Shown: positions 24,436 through 37,105, counted from the stretch's first letter. The stretch is DNA of 64,000 nucleotides from Apricaphanius iberus (GCA_028564705.1 JAPXFQ010002904.1:868001-932000); one strand, 5' to 3'. The notes: generated by a model not told the origin, from the letters alone. A program made the numbers and translations.

Positions 24436-25773
24436 GTATAAGAAACAATACTTCCTAACTACATTACTTATATAAAAGTAAAAGCTACATCCCCAGTGGA
24501 TATTAAACCAAACATGATGCATTTGTGTTGTTATTCATTTATTTTATCTCCCGCTGCTTGGTTTGAGAAGCTTTATACTCAAGATTAAACTTTGAGGGTT
24601 TTTTCCAACACAGAAGAAAGAACAGTTATCTTACACCTTTCATTAAAGTGGGTTTACATGTTTGCCTCTGGAAGATGTTATTTGCTACAAGAGAATAAAA
24701 TATGCACCCTGACTCACAGGTAATATAATTGAGCCTGATGTTCATCACACTGACTCTGTGAAAACATCCTGTTTTTTCCCACTTTTCACACTGCCTTCTC
24801 TGGCACTGAGCCTTGCTGCCAAAGAACCTCATTTCACTTGAAATATTATCACTGTAATCTCCGTGGTGGCTTTGCTTTTTTTGTTAAGACTCAGTTCATT
24901 CTGGCAGAGATGAGACGTGACCTCACGTCCTGCTGCCAGGTCATTTTCTTCGAGTTAAAGACAGCTGCTGCTGCTGGAGGAACTCCCGAAAGAAAAGGAG
25001 CTCCTACGCCCATTCTTTGATCATTTGTTTTTCTTTTTGTTCCCGTTTTTCTCATCCTCTGGCTCACCAGTTCTTCTCCCTTCTTCACAGCTGCGAGAGT
25101 GAAGGCATTAATCAAAAGCATTGTTCCAGTGGCTGGGTGTTCATGCTGGGTACCGATGACGGACACTTGAGTCCTCCTGGCTCTACGCGCTGAGGCCTTT
25201 TTGGTCTGGCTAAGGCCTCTAGGAAAACATGGTTGTTAAAGTGTGGGAAGGTTTTAAAGTATCTGTTTGAGTTTTGTCTCAGCCTCACCCCATAATTCAT
25301 GGGCTACAGTAAAAGGCAGCATAAGGCAGAGATATTGTGGGATCTAAAAGGACAGTGAGAGGACAGCCACCATCCTCTTAAGTCATTTTCCATTCTTTTC
25401 TCCCAACAATGCATTATCTGGTGACAAATGTGTCCTCGGTCTCGCTGTCTTAGCCATGATTGATGGTCCTCAGTGTTCCACAGAGGCTGCGGTGATTGGC
25501 TGGTGCTGATAAGCCTAAATGGCTTTAGTAGAACTCTAACAGCCTCAGAGATCCCATAAAGACACAGTCATCCCACAGCTTCCCTTGCAGTCTGGGACTC
25601 CAACTGGAAACTTAAATTAAAAGAATGAGCTCTTTCTCTCTGCCTTGACCTTTGCCCCCTTTAAGACTGTATAAAGAAAAGTGCAGACAAGCATGCACCA
25701 CAAGACAAACAATCGGCCTTCGAAAGGCAAAATGTACAGATCCCAGTGATCAAGCCCGCTGCTGTAGAAGAAA

Positions 25774-26168
25774 GTGACTACGTCAACATGCAGCCAATAA
25801 CCCGTTCAAAACCAAAATATTAGCAAGAACCCAGTCACGCACGTGCAACACCAGCAATAACCACAATTAGATCCCTGGGGTATCCCTTTTCTAACCCAAA
25901 TATATCTCCATCATATATTCCCATCAGAAGGAACATTAATTTGTGTTCTACGCATGTTCTATTTTCGAGAAATCTTGGTCTTTTGAGCAGCAGAACTTCT
26001 TGTATGCGCCATCTGGCATACAAATTCCATGTATACGTACAGGAGTAACTCTCTCTGCTCTCTCTCTGCTCACGCATGTAAACGGGTAATTCTGAATTTT
26101 TCAAAAACCTGAATAGTGACCTTAACCTAACCATAGCCCGAATATTGGCTGCATGTAAGTTCTACTGC
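25774..26168. mobile_element. TIR element family B, copy 2
   Basis: Same family and orientation as 19567-19983. The left end gtgactacgtcaacatgcag is better preserved here, while the right end past ggctgcatgtaa is eroded. It differs from copy 1 by several small indels, including loss of a segment near 25850 and a tctctctgctc duplication near 26050. Confidence 0.65.
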
Positions 26169-27747
26169 TTCTACTCATCTTGTCAGCAATGCTCAGTGGC
26201 ACCCCAACTTTTAGGCATATTATTCTAATCAGTGGTGGCATATCCCATTGATATATGTCACTGCCTGACTGTTTTAAATGCACCTTTCTGTTGCAGATAT
26301 TTACAAAAGGAGAGATAATGGTGAGCAGCAAGACAACCTCTAAGCATCTAGGCATTAATTATGTGACAATAGCAGCTACTGTAACATATAGCAAACCAAG
26401 ACGGCTTGTGTCTCTTGTTAGGTCACCGACAGCAGGCCTCTCTCTGACACTAACACCTGGATACACCGAAAGGCTTGAATTTATTCAACCCCTACACCTT
26501 GACACCAGAGTGCTGAATGTGAAACCTGTGATGAAAAGATGCTGCAGCAGCAGGATATGCGGAGGTGGAATCAGCATCACTGTGATTATTAATCATGACA
26601 GACTGATTTGAAGGGACTGTTATCCTTCCAGCAGTGAAAGCCCACCAACACACAGCCAAAACCTCTGGGTTTTATTATCCTCATATATGAAGCAAATTTA
26701 GCTTTTCTTTCAAGGCTCAGACTTGTTGCCTCAGTTTTGATGATTTTCTTGAAAGAAGTCACTGCTTTAACGAGAGTGATGTCAGTCTTTCAGTTCCTTT
26801 GCCAACTTTGATAACAACCAGGCAGCCATTTATGGCCTCCCTTCTCTTTGCTTTAGTGTTTTTTTCTTTATGTGACTTAAGTTTCAATCAAAGCACCCAC
26901 AATGACAGACGCCGTGCAAAAGCCTCACAGATTGTTGCTGTTATTTGGAGAACAGTTTTATGATCCTGTTAAAAGATGAACTTTTAGGTGCAAAGAAATG
27001 TAATTTCATGAGCAGCAGGGATAGAGACAGTGGGTCAAGGAAACCAGACTGTGGTCACTTCATGCATAATAATGTTTTACTTTTGAATATGAATATATTC
27101 AGCAGATAATTAAATAACACGCAATCCATCCATCCATTTTCAGTTTACCATTCTAAACCTTCAGCTAAAAACTGCGTCCACTAATCAAATCATTGGCCAT
27201 GATATAGATAAGACATTTATTTATTTTTCCAGCCTCCTGTTTCTTCCATTAAGGGCTCAAATCTCTCTGTTGAAGACCAGTAATCTTGGAGCGAACATTC
27301 ACAAAACCATTTGACAACCCACTGAAACAACAGTTAAAGGAAAAGTTTATAAGACATTGAATGAAAATAATTTAGAATCATATTGAAAACAGTTAAGCCT
27401 TTGCATTACCTGTCAACCATACTAATAAGAGATGCAGAGGTGAAGGGGTTCTACTCCAACTTTCCCCAGTTCACAGGGCTCCTCATGCTATCTCTATGGT
27501 TAAGCCCAGCCACCCTACAATTTATCCATTATTTATCACCCAGTGCTCTTACCTACTTCCAGTTCTGAGTATTGCTCTCCCTCTGCTAACTGAAGCTCAA
27601 GCCTCCGCCTGAGGAGTGGGCAGGCCCTTCTTGTCACCTGAAGGGGGCAGGGTTTTCCCAGCTGGACACAGCGTGTGGAAGGATCACGTTATTCCAGCCT
27701 TCAGGCGCCTCAGCCAGGAGGAGACAGTATACAGCCCAGAACTGATG
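26169..27747. other. Unannotated; no gene seen
   Basis: No defendable gene. A 118-codon frame at 26255-26611 lacks any motif I recognise and has no start context or splice logic that supports it. Confidence 0.35.
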
Positions 27748-27973
27748 CATGTTTTTGTGGGAGTAGCTCACATTGGCTACTCAAGGAAGCATGGGGGGAA
27801 ACATGCAAACTCCACACAGAAAGGCCCTTTCGCCAACCCCACCCAGGGTGTGGGTGCTGATGATATGGAGGAACAAACACACCCTCAGCACCCACAGCGT
27901 CCCCGGCAGGAATCGAACCCAAGACCTTCTAGCTGTGAGGTGAGCTGCGCTACCAGCTGCGCCACCATGCTCC
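27748..27973 (-). mobile_element. Diverged tRNA-derived SINE
   Basis: The minus strand begins GGAGCATGGTGGCGCAGCTG, with A-box-like TGGCGCAGCTGGTAGCGC and B-box-like GGTTCGATTCC, followed by the GTGTGGAGTTTGCATGTTT block shared with the SINE at 24060-24435. An insert of about 70 bp rich in gggtg separates head and body. The 3' tail and the duplications are not recognisable, so this is an older or different subfamily copy. Confidence 0.75.
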
Positions 27974-29499
27974 TTTCAACTTATCCATTTTCATAAAAGA
28001 TCTTTAAAAGGTCTTGTGATCTATATCTCAGGATCAGAGGTGCCAGATAGGTACATTTAACTCAACCCTTTCTTCACCATGATAAACAATCGTGTTGAAG
28101 AGCTCACACCCTTCTGGTGAAAGTTTACTATCAGTTGTTGGAAAAGAGTCTTTGACCAATTGTCGAACTTCACGTTCAGATGGAGCAGTGTTGCTTTTGT
28201 CCTGGCCATGGAACAGTGGACCGAATCTTTACTAAGCCTGAGTAATAATCTGCATTCCAAAATTGTTTGATGGATTTGGAGAGGCTTACAATCATGTTCC
28301 TCAAGGCATTTTTGCAAATCATACTGGAGGGGTATGGAGTGTCAAGAAGGCTTTTAAGGCTATCCAGCTCTTGCATAATGAAAGCACAAGCTCTGTCTGG
28401 ATCTTAGCACATTATCTTACCACTTTAATTAATTAACTTCATCAAATAGACTGCAGAGGGTGCATTCTACATTTCATACACCATATGATTGCATGAAATT
28501 AAGTCATTTCGTAACATCTGTAGCATGACCATTTTCCAGGAACAGTTGATGATCACGGTGTTTGTGTTTACATCATTACCAGAACAGAAATACACCGTCG
28601 AAATGGGGCTGTATTTTCTGCCATACATCCTGTCCTTTGGCAGTGATGCTCTCTTACGGCAATTTGTGTGAAAAAGTAGAGCTGCAGCTCACCTGACCTC
28701 TTTGCCCTGGGACATTGCTGTTCCTCTCTCTGTCAATTTTTCTACCAACCCAAACATACGCAAACAGACACACAAACACACACACGGAGAAAAGCCCAAA
28801 CACTCCATAAATTTATCTGCCTCCATGCATACACAATTCTCTTGAATGTGTGTGTGTGTCCCCAAATCCTTGACACTGCAGAAATGATTCCCCCCCAAGA
28901 GTTATTCAAGTCATTCCTGTGCTCGTGGCAATAAACTTTCCACCAATTAATTACAAATGTATGGAAGGATTAGCGAGGGCAATTATTATTATCACTGGGA
29001 AATTTATGATTAGTGTCACCAAATGTATGAAAATATCAGCCAAAGCGTTAATTAATTTGAGATGTTTGTTTATTGTGACAGCAGGATGAAGACCAAGTAC
29101 TCCTCATGGCAAAACCTTGAAGGCTCAATAAATGCAGAGCCTTGCTTTTCTGGAGTTTTATTCATCCCTCAGATGATAGCTGAGAGTTTTAAAGCCGCTG
29201 GGGGTAAAAGTAATGATTTGTACGCGTTAAACTTGTCCGGCTTGCAACAACACTCATGCCATCACATTTACTTCTCTGCTTCTTTCACTTGTCTCATCAG
29301 AGATGTGACTGAAAAGTCACTTTCCTTATTGACTATAGCCAGTGATGGATAGTGAGGCATGTAAGGGGCAAGCTGTAATCAAGCATGTGATTGGCTGGAA
29401 ATTAAACCTCGGACAGAATAGATTCTTTCTTAAAAATACAACTTTTCTTTCATTTGAAAACTTGTCCAAACCAAGAGAAAATCTGAATAAGTGTGCTGT
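27974..29499. other. Unannotated; no gene seen
   Basis: No recognisable feature apart from short CA/TG runs near 28765-28860. Confidence 0.35.
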
Positions 29500-29757
29500 T
29501 TAATGTTAGGGGTGTCACAAGGTTAATTGTCAGAGCCTACCTACCTTGTCCCGTTTACTCCCTGTCCTAATCATTGTCCACACCTGTGGCTATTCCATTC
29601 ACCACCTGATCCTCATAACTTCTGTGTATTTAAACCTTAATCCTCCTCTCACTTCCCGTTAGATCCTACTGTTTCCTCCCTGTTTGTCTCAGTCAGTCTG
29701 GTGTCCTGTTATCTGTCAACCACCATTTCTTAAATAAACCTGAACGTCTTACCAATG
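29500..29757 (+). repeat. Possible solo-LTR-like or other promoter-bearing repeat fragment
   Basis: Contains atttaaacc (TATA-like) near 29627 and an AATAAA near 29733 in an otherwise pyrimidine-rich strand with cacctgtggc and tcagtctggtgtc. Similar arrangements recur in teleost genomes, from memory. No LTR boundaries or duplications were found. Confidence 0.25.
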
Positions 29758-30627
29758 CAGTGGCGGCCGGTGGAATTTTCTCCAAGGGGGGGCTATGACT
29801 TTGGTAGCTAGATATTAGGGCTGTCAAACAATAATACAACAAAAAAATAATTAATTACAGGGTAGCTGTGGATTAATCATGACACATTAACATTCCTAAA
29901 TAAAAAAAATTATATAGTTCTCACCCCAATCATCACAAAGTGCTCAGAGCGACTGGTCCTAGCATACCTCAGATCCTGTCTCCCCCCACCCTGCACCCCC
30001 ACCAATTTGCATACCGTCAGAACAGGAGCACAGAGGATGTAGTCTCAATTTCGCTGCACTCTGTCCTCTCACACCCAAACAACAAAAACACCTATTCCAG
30101 AATGCTGTTTATAGACTTAAAGAATAACTCACCACCCCTACCAGAGTATAACCCCACCCACATTTATTTTTGAAAAACGGCTCAAAAGAAGGAGTTGCCT
30201 GGCAGACCTGGGATCACGCAGGGGGGGATGAAGGGCTGCGCATGGTCTGAGATGTTACTGACATGTTGCAGAAGCGCAGAGTCAAAGACGGCCAGAAAGA
30301 TGAAGAGAGCAATAGTAACGCAATTTCAATTGCCTCACAGGGATATAATCTGGTGGTTGAATATTTTTCTCCAAACCAGAGGGAACAGAGTACAGGGAGA
30401 TAGCTTCTGTGGAGGAGGCGAGCAGCCCTGAGCCATATCCTTTCAAGCCGTTGTCTCGTTCTCTGCTCAGGGGAAGCAGCAGATGCAGAGCCTGTAGCGG
30501 CATCATGGCATAGAATGGGTGCTGTCTCTGAGTGGTACATTGTTGTTGGCCAAATGTAATGCTAAATATAGATTAGGTTGAGTAATTTTGTGTGACTCTT
30601 CCCCGCTAGTTGCACCAGCGGCCACTG
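29758..30627. mobile_element. Candidate hAT-like TIR element (CAGTGGCgg...)
   Basis: The left end CAGTGGCGGCCGGTGGAA pairs with the right end (reverse complement CAGTGGCCGCTGGTGCAA), allowing a 2-bp gap. hAT ends commonly begin CAG, and a CAGTGGCGGCCGGTG terminus followed by the ggggggctatgac block is familiar in fish. The flanking 8-mers (taccaatg / tacgtcaa) agree only partly, so the duplication is eroded or the boundary call is wrong. A LINE RT fragment lies inside. Confidence 0.42.
29921..30125 (+). pseudogene. LINE reverse-transcriptase N-terminal fragment (Rex1/CR1-like)
   Basis: One frame encodes ITKCSERLVLAYLRS and the next frame encodes HQFAYRQNRSTEDVVS, then MLFIDL. Together these match the KCFERLV..L...LDPLQFAYRxNRSTDDA...MLFIDxSSAFNT blocks at the start of CR1/Rex1-type RT. 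A frameshift near 29985 separates the two parts, and the copy stops right after FIDL, before the SSAFNT part of motif A. It is a dead fragment nested in the putative element at 29758-30627. Confidence 0.75.
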
Positions 30628-31102
30628 TACGTCAAGGTCAGAAACAGAAAATGTGCGTTGCAGAGAGATGCCCAAGGTATAAAAAAAAAGTATCCTAGCG
30701 TGACAAGAAAATCATATAAGAATGTGCTAAAAAACTTTTCACACCATGACAATTATTGCATCAGCCCAGATTTTATTTGCTGGTATCAGTTATTCCCATT
30801 GTCATAGGTAATGCACAAATGTCAGCAAGTAGGGGTAACAACCTGCATAACGGAGCAACCAGGTTTTGAGCCAATTGCTCTAAATCCTTTTGTGCTGCAG
30901 GCAGGTCATGGCACTTCACTACGGAGGTGTGGCCAAGACCGAACGTGTTATATACCCCACCACGGCCAGTCTGCTGTTGTCACCAATCAAAGCCAATGTC
31001 AGAAACCCGAGCTGAGCCATTAGCAATGCATGATTCGAATTGTAGTGAATTCCAGTGCAGTGTTTAACCAGCTGGGGTCACTAAAATAACGTTTTTTTGG
31101 TA
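30628..31102. other. Unannotated; no gene seen
   Basis: No domain recognised in the 65- and 70-codon frames. Confidence 0.3.
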
Positions 31103-31138
31103 AATATATATATATATATACATATATGTGTGTGTGTA
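31103..31138. repeat. Compound (TA)n/(TG)n microsatellite
   Basis: About nine TA units followed by a short TG run. Confidence 0.9.
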
Positions 31139-31526
31139 CTAAAATACTCTGAAGAATTTTTTAATATTTATATATTAGAAGAAAAAAAATCCACCTTTTT
31201 ATTCAAGGTAATATGGCAATTGTGAATGGTAGTGGTGCCCTAATGCCTTCTATTGGCCAGCTGCCACTGTATAAATGTCTACGTGGGGATCAAATAAATC
31301 TTTCTTGTCAAGGTGAAGTCTGTCCAGTTTTCGTCCTTCATCTCACCTTTTAGATGTTTGTTTGAGACTCTTATTTTTAAACGAAGGGAGTTCTTTTTCA
31401 GTTACCTTGTGTTGACAAAATTCAGCAAATAAAGACATGTTTTTGGATTACCCAACAGCAGTGCATAATATAAGAACTCAAAAAGCCTCCATGTCTTTAA
31501 ATCATTTTCTTTGAATACTCAATAGT

Positions 31527-31556
31527 AAAAAAAATAAATAAATAAATAAACAAAAA
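31527..31556. repeat. A-rich (AAAT)n microsatellite
   Basis: A9 run followed by about five aaat units. Confidence 0.85.
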
Positions 31557-34519
31557 CCCCACAAATGATTTATAAACACTTGAGAAGGATGATATTAGAA
31601 AAAAAAATTGCAATATAAATTGTAATATGAATTAATACAGGAATTTTCAACAGAATACTTGAATTGCACCTCAAGTCTACCCTCTTGTTGATATTTGTGC
31701 CACACATATCGTATCTCTCTGGATGCATGTATGGTTTTTGTCTGTATTTGGGGGGTATTTCTATTATTTTGGCAGAAAAAAAACTAGAAAAGTAGTGATG
31801 GAGTGATGGAGATAACAACAAATATCGGTCTCTGTCAGACACCTGACCTGCCCACCACCATGTTGGGGTACAGCATTTCATGTTGGTAGGGCAACCCATA
31901 GTATTTATTTTTTATCTTTTTTAATCTTTTTACATAGTATACAAGACACACAATGTACAGGAAATGTAATATACATTATATACAACAAGAGCAACACAGT
32001 AGTTTTACTGAGGAAGCCAAAGTTGAAGATGCACATCCGAGTCGCTAATACAGAAAAGAAAACTAAGGACAAACTCATCCCTTATGATGATAAACTTGTG
32101 AAGGATAATAATAATTGCAGAAATTGCCTACAATCAAAAATGCAGATCCATAGAAACTCAATGAAAATAAACGAAGCTCAGACATGTCACTGCCTCCAAC
32201 TACCGCATTGGACTATCTTATCTTTGGGATTAGCACATACACATGTTAGCAATTTAAAAACTACAAATCACCGGAGGCATTCTTATACTTTATACATTGC
32301 TGGGTACAAGAATTGCTCACATTTCAACCGCAGGACTGCAACAACAGAGTCGTCTATGGAAAGGTGAGCTAAGCTTGGTTCAACTAGTTGTTTCGGGTGA
32401 GTCTCTGTGGACTTTGTGTCCCACGGGTTTGTCAACAAGATTTTTCATTTAAAGCGAATCACAAAATACATTTAAAGCAAGAAATATAAGGTTCTTCCTT
32501 GTTATTATGACACACCAAGTTATTTATTTTTTAAGTTTTATGAGCCTTAAATGAACAGAAGCCATTCCACGTCTCTTTTTCAGCTCTCCCATTTTCTATC
32601 CAGAACCTCTTTTCCAAGCGTGAAACCGAAAAAATTATAAGTTGTTGTCTAGTTTATGATTCCTGGTGTTGCATGACCTGGCATGGCAGCCCTTCACATA
32701 GGATGAGTGTACCATTTTTCTTTTCAAAGTTTAGACCCTCCACACTCAAAGCAAGCAAAGCTAATAGATAAATAGACAAATTTCTCACACATATATTGCG
32801 CTTACAATATATGTGCGGTATATTTTTTAGCCCTAATAAACACTGTCAGAATTCTGTGACTGGACAACTGTTAGCAGCTAACATGTTGGCATCTGCTTCT
32901 CAGCTTTTATAGGCAAATCTTTGTGGAACTCTTTGTGAGCATGGGCAAGTGGTTGGTTGGCAAGAAAGCGAACAAAATGAAGTGCTATAAAGGCGTAACA
33001 AACACTTCCAAGAGTTAGTGGGCGAAATCCCCAATGTATAAATACTGAAGATAGGAAGAAGTTTAGAGTTAAGCTTTAAATCTAAATTTATGACAAAATT
33101 AAAGTTATCCAAAGCTCTGGGAAAAAAATATTTTGATTTGTCAGTGTCCTGGCCACAAATATGCTGGGGAAAGATTTATTAATTTTTAATAAACCCTTCA
33201 CTCATAAAAAGTTAAAATCTGGAGGTCCAAATGTTGGACCAAACATTGTGAAACAAAAAACTGTGATTGCGCTAAAAGCAAAGGTCAGACCAGATCACAC
33301 GTGATTGGCAAAGAGAATGGCAAAATCCTCACTGCGATTTCAAATCTTGATAAATCTTCATTGATCAGTGACCTTATTTGTTTATTTATGGAAACTGGTC
33401 GCTGTTGTACAGGTTCAGTTTTCCTGTGACTTGAGAAATTCAATGAAACACAAAGTTTACACAGGTCACACAGTTTAATAAACCAAGGGAGCACATTACG
33501 AAGCGGGGTGCACGGTTTAATAAACTGAGGGAACAAAAGAATCATTGCTGATGGAAGAAGTAACCCGTTTTTCTTGGTCCTTATCAGCTTTATTGAATGC
33601 ATAGGTAATGTGATTATATTTTCCCTGAGCCAAAATCTCAGTTACTGTTCCTGGTCAGCATCAGCAGCAGTTTAATAACAGTCACAAATTTACTGACCTG
33701 GTACTTGTAAGAGATAAAAACAATAAGCATAGAGTTAAAGGCAGCATCTCCAATGTAATATGAGGTTTGTGCTGACCCAACGGTACAAAGGGATTTTACT
33801 CTAACAGTCTGCAAATCGTAGGTCATGAATACAAACAGGTTTAGACTAGTATCCGAACAGGAGCAAGGTTAGTAAATTAGGGTCAGCAATCTCCATACAA
33901 TGTGGGAACCACAAGGGCAATATAAAACCCGTACGCTTTCTTTTTGCACAAACATTGCATTTTTTTGCACAAACAGAAAATTAAGTGAACCTTATGTTTG
34001 GAAGTATAATTAATACTGCATAATGTCACGGCATTCTGCGCAGTTTCATTATAGTACAATAAAAATTCTTATATTACAGAAGAAAAAAAATCATCTATAA
34101 CCACTGAGACTTCTGAAGAGGGGAGAAACTCTCAGTAGAGCAATGATTATGCTTTAAACAGTTTCAAATAGTCCAGCTCAGCATAAAACCAATCACTTTG
34201 GCTCCAGTACAACAAACTGAAAAATGGAGTTCATCTGGCCTCCTATGAGGTACAGTGAGCATGAACTAATTATTACGATATGCTTACAAACGCAATAACG
34301 CTAGAAGTAAGGAGTAAATCTGATTTCCTGCCCAAACAAGGACTACAAGTAAAAGCCTTGTTTCCTCATGCAGGCTCGGGTTACTGGAGCACAAAAGTCC
34401 AGCATGCAGCAGAGAACAGTAATGCAGAGCAGAGAAAAACAACATAAGCTGCTGAGAGAGGACAGATACCAGTGTTGAGCAGCATACTTTCTACTGATCA
34501 TGCTTGTGCAGGCTGAAGT
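31557..34519. other. Unannotated; no gene seen
   Basis: Several 60-114-codon frames without recognisable domains. A degenerate repeat of period near 41 bp (cac(a/g)gtttaataaac) occurs around 33468-33525. Confidence 0.35.
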
Positions 34520-34985
34520 TTGCAGAGAAACAACTCATCGCGTCTCCACCTGGTGAAGATGCGTCGAGCGCACATGATCCTAGTGGTTAACCTTACTGGA
34601 GTCCAATTAATAAAATGTAGTAATCATATAGAATAACACAATGATAATTGGCATTATATATGATATTTTAAAAACCAAATTCAGACATGCTTCAGTTTTA
34701 ATCAGTCTAACCCTGCAATACAATGTGTGCATGCAGCAGAGAGCACAGCATGTACACCCCATGAATTACATTTATTACTGACAAACGAAAAACATAATTC
34801 ACTGCATTTTAGCCAAATTTTTGTTCCAAAGACGCATTATGGATCCATGCACATTATTCCTCCTCTCTCTAACCGTGGTGCAGCTCGCATTAGCAGCCGC
34901 AAACTCATTTGAAAACTGCTGCTTGCGTCTTTTGAGAATTGCTCATGAAATCTTAGTAAATCACCCGCAAATTAAGGAAAACCCT
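34520..34985 (-). mobile_element. Repeat family A, copy 2 (reverse orientation)
   Basis: Reverse-complement match to about 13370-13830. Shared blocks include the complements of gggttttccttaatttgcgg, gtaatcat..gaataac and ggtggagacg. It lacks about 70 bp that precede the gggttttcc block in copy 1. The two overlapping plus-strand frames (61 and 76 codons) lie in repeat sequence and are not counted as genes. Confidence 0.65.
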
Positions 34986-34991
34986 CTACAA

Positions 34992-35026
34992 ATAGCCTCT
35001 ACAATTTTTTTTTTTGTAGAGGCTAT
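34992..35026. repeat. Perfect 13-bp inverted repeat with T9 loop
   Basis: atagcctctacaa (34992-35004) and ttgtagaggctat (35014-35026) are perfect reverse complements around nine T residues. It sits exactly where copy 2 of family A loses similarity to copy 1. Confidence 0.9.
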
Positions 35027-35035
35027 CGAAAATAT

Positions 35036-35100
35036 TTTAAAGAAAATGTAGCTTCGGAAGCTGAAACATGCTATTGCGCAGGTTTTGCAAAGCAGCCAAT
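35036..35100. repeat. Second copy of the short repeat at 13140-13235
   Basis: Same order of agaaaatgtagct, gaagctg, gctatt and agccaat as at 13140-13235, same strand. Confidence 0.4.
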
Positions 35101-36056
35101 TTAGGGGTACAGTTCCTTTGGTGCTGATTGGCTATACTCCCATAAGTGGAGATATGAAAGATTGTAGTTATTAACTTCTGTAGTAGAGTTGAGAGTGTTT
35201 TCATTGTGCGTATTAATACAGAATATATGTAGGCATTTATAAGAATAGGTCTCAATTATTTAAATATTTTAGCTAATCGCAAGTGGCTTGTAAACGGGTC
35301 CACTCTATTGTGTTTTGAGACCAACCAGACTTAGCTTTATTTAATGCAGCATTATGCCACAAGTTTAAATCACAGTTGCAATAAAGAAGCTCGATGTGGC
35401 TCATTTTACTTTGTGGCTGTATTTTTAGACAGGACAAACATCAGTTTTCAGTAATACTTGGAGTCCATATGCTCATGTAAATGTATGAAGTATAAGCAAT
35501 AACATCTCTCTCTCTCAGGCACGCTCAAAAAACAGCTTCCCACTCATCCTATGTTGTGGAAGTGCCTTTGATTGATGACTCTGACCTATTCTGGTAGCAA
35601 GCTGCCACATCGGCAACCTAATTACCCCATCATCACTACTTCTCTATGTGGTGCTGATATACATACACATAAACGCATACAGACATAACAGCAGGTTTCC
35701 GGTTTGCTTTTTCAAAGTTCAAAGTACAAGTTGCAGGTTGCAGTGTGAACAGCTCAACTCAGACATTTGCCCTTCCTGCACAGCAGAGTGGGTTATTTTC
35801 ACTGTAATCCCTTAGAACATTCTGCTATATAGAAAGCAGATTCAGTCTCTGTGGGGCGTGCCATCCATTTTCTGTTTAGACAATGGGACATCTTTATTCT
35901 GTTTATGGAAACAGTGAACACACCCATTTTATCTCTCTTGCTTTGTCTGTAAAATTCCCATGTACTTCACAGATGGTTGGTCAGGTGCTTAGCTGTGCTA
36001 CATTTAGGTTGGTTGAAAAGCCTCCAGCTGAGGTCTAAAAATACCGGATCTCTATA
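35101..36056. other. Unannotated; no gene seen
   Basis: No recognisable gene or repeat. Confidence 0.3.
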
Positions 36057-36620
36057 CAGTATGGATAAAGGGGTGTGAAAAAACAATAGTTGTGTCTATC
36101 CTGATTATTCTGCTTTTGTTTGATTCACAGAAGACACAGGCTCAGCTTAATACAAAACATTTGAAAACAACACAAAAAAGGGAGAAAAACAGGATTTGTT
36201 GTCAATGTTTTAACTAATCTACCTCTTCAACATACAGCACCGGCTGTGGAATGGTTTTTAATGGGATTCCACTCAGGACTCTGACTTGGCCAGTCCAGTT
36301 TTATTTAATTTTGTGTCATTCAGAGGTGGACTTTCCTATGTCTGTCTCTAGAGTCCATCTTGATCACTTAGTGGAGCATGAATAGTTATTTAAGCGTGAT
36401 GAGCGGAGGACTGTAAGGAAGTTTTGGTTCTAAAATGTTAATGTCAGCTTGGTCTAAAAATATAAGACCTTAGATGACTTTCCTTGGTAAAATCTATTTA
36501 CAGTCACTACAGAGGGTAAGTCTTCAGTTCACCACTGCGTCACAAATCCTTCATTAACAATAGTTATGCAGTGCTTTTTCACAGTCTTAGTAGTTGACCT
36601 TAGTAGTCTTTTGATGGTGT
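36057..36620. repeat. Possible Tc1/mariner-type non-coding remnant
   Basis: Starts acagtatggataaaggggtg and contains actcaggactctgacttggc, words that resemble the non-coding Tc1-related copies common in fish. I could not find a matching inverted end or a TA duplication. Confidence 0.25.
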
Positions 36621-37007
36621 TTGTTACCCAAAACTAATTTTCCCTGCTTGGCTCCTTAGGATAGAAAATGTTTTTTTCCAGGCTAGCCTTCTAAACAACT
36701 GGAAGTAGATATATTGAAATAGTTGTCATGGAGACGTGATGTTCCCAATATGAATCTCTTTGTTGCAGTTCTCCTTAGCATAATCCACACTGTGTTGGGG
36801 TTGCAAGGGAAACTTAAGTCCTCATCCAGCCTGGTTCGAGATGGTTCTGGTTGTTTTAATCCTATTTAATATTGTTTTGACTGTAGATTTGGCACATGGG
36901 AAGATGTAAACTTGTAATCAATTAATGGCTAATGAGCATCAACCTATGACTGCCTTACCAGAATCCCATGTTTCGCTATATTTCCCATTATCAACTCAAT
37001 TCCTGTG

Positions 37008-37105
37008 CATTTATATAGCTCTAATTCACAACACGTCATCTCAAGTCACCTTATAAAAAAAGTCAATTCAATCCAACCATATGCAGTGAAGTTCTCTTTA
37101 TTATT
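37008..37105 (+). repeat. Start of a common teleost interspersed repeat (tcaattc...ttatatagc type)
   Basis: Reads caattcctgtgcatttatat, then caacacgtcatctcaag and ccttataaaaaaagtcaatt, which is the characteristic beginning of a family also seen at 52600-53830. Only the first 100 bp remain. Confidence 0.55.

Noticed and set aside
30214..30540. 108-codon minus-strand frame in the CAGTGGC-ended element
   Set aside because: Several overlapping frames exist on both strands. No transposase or other motif is visible.
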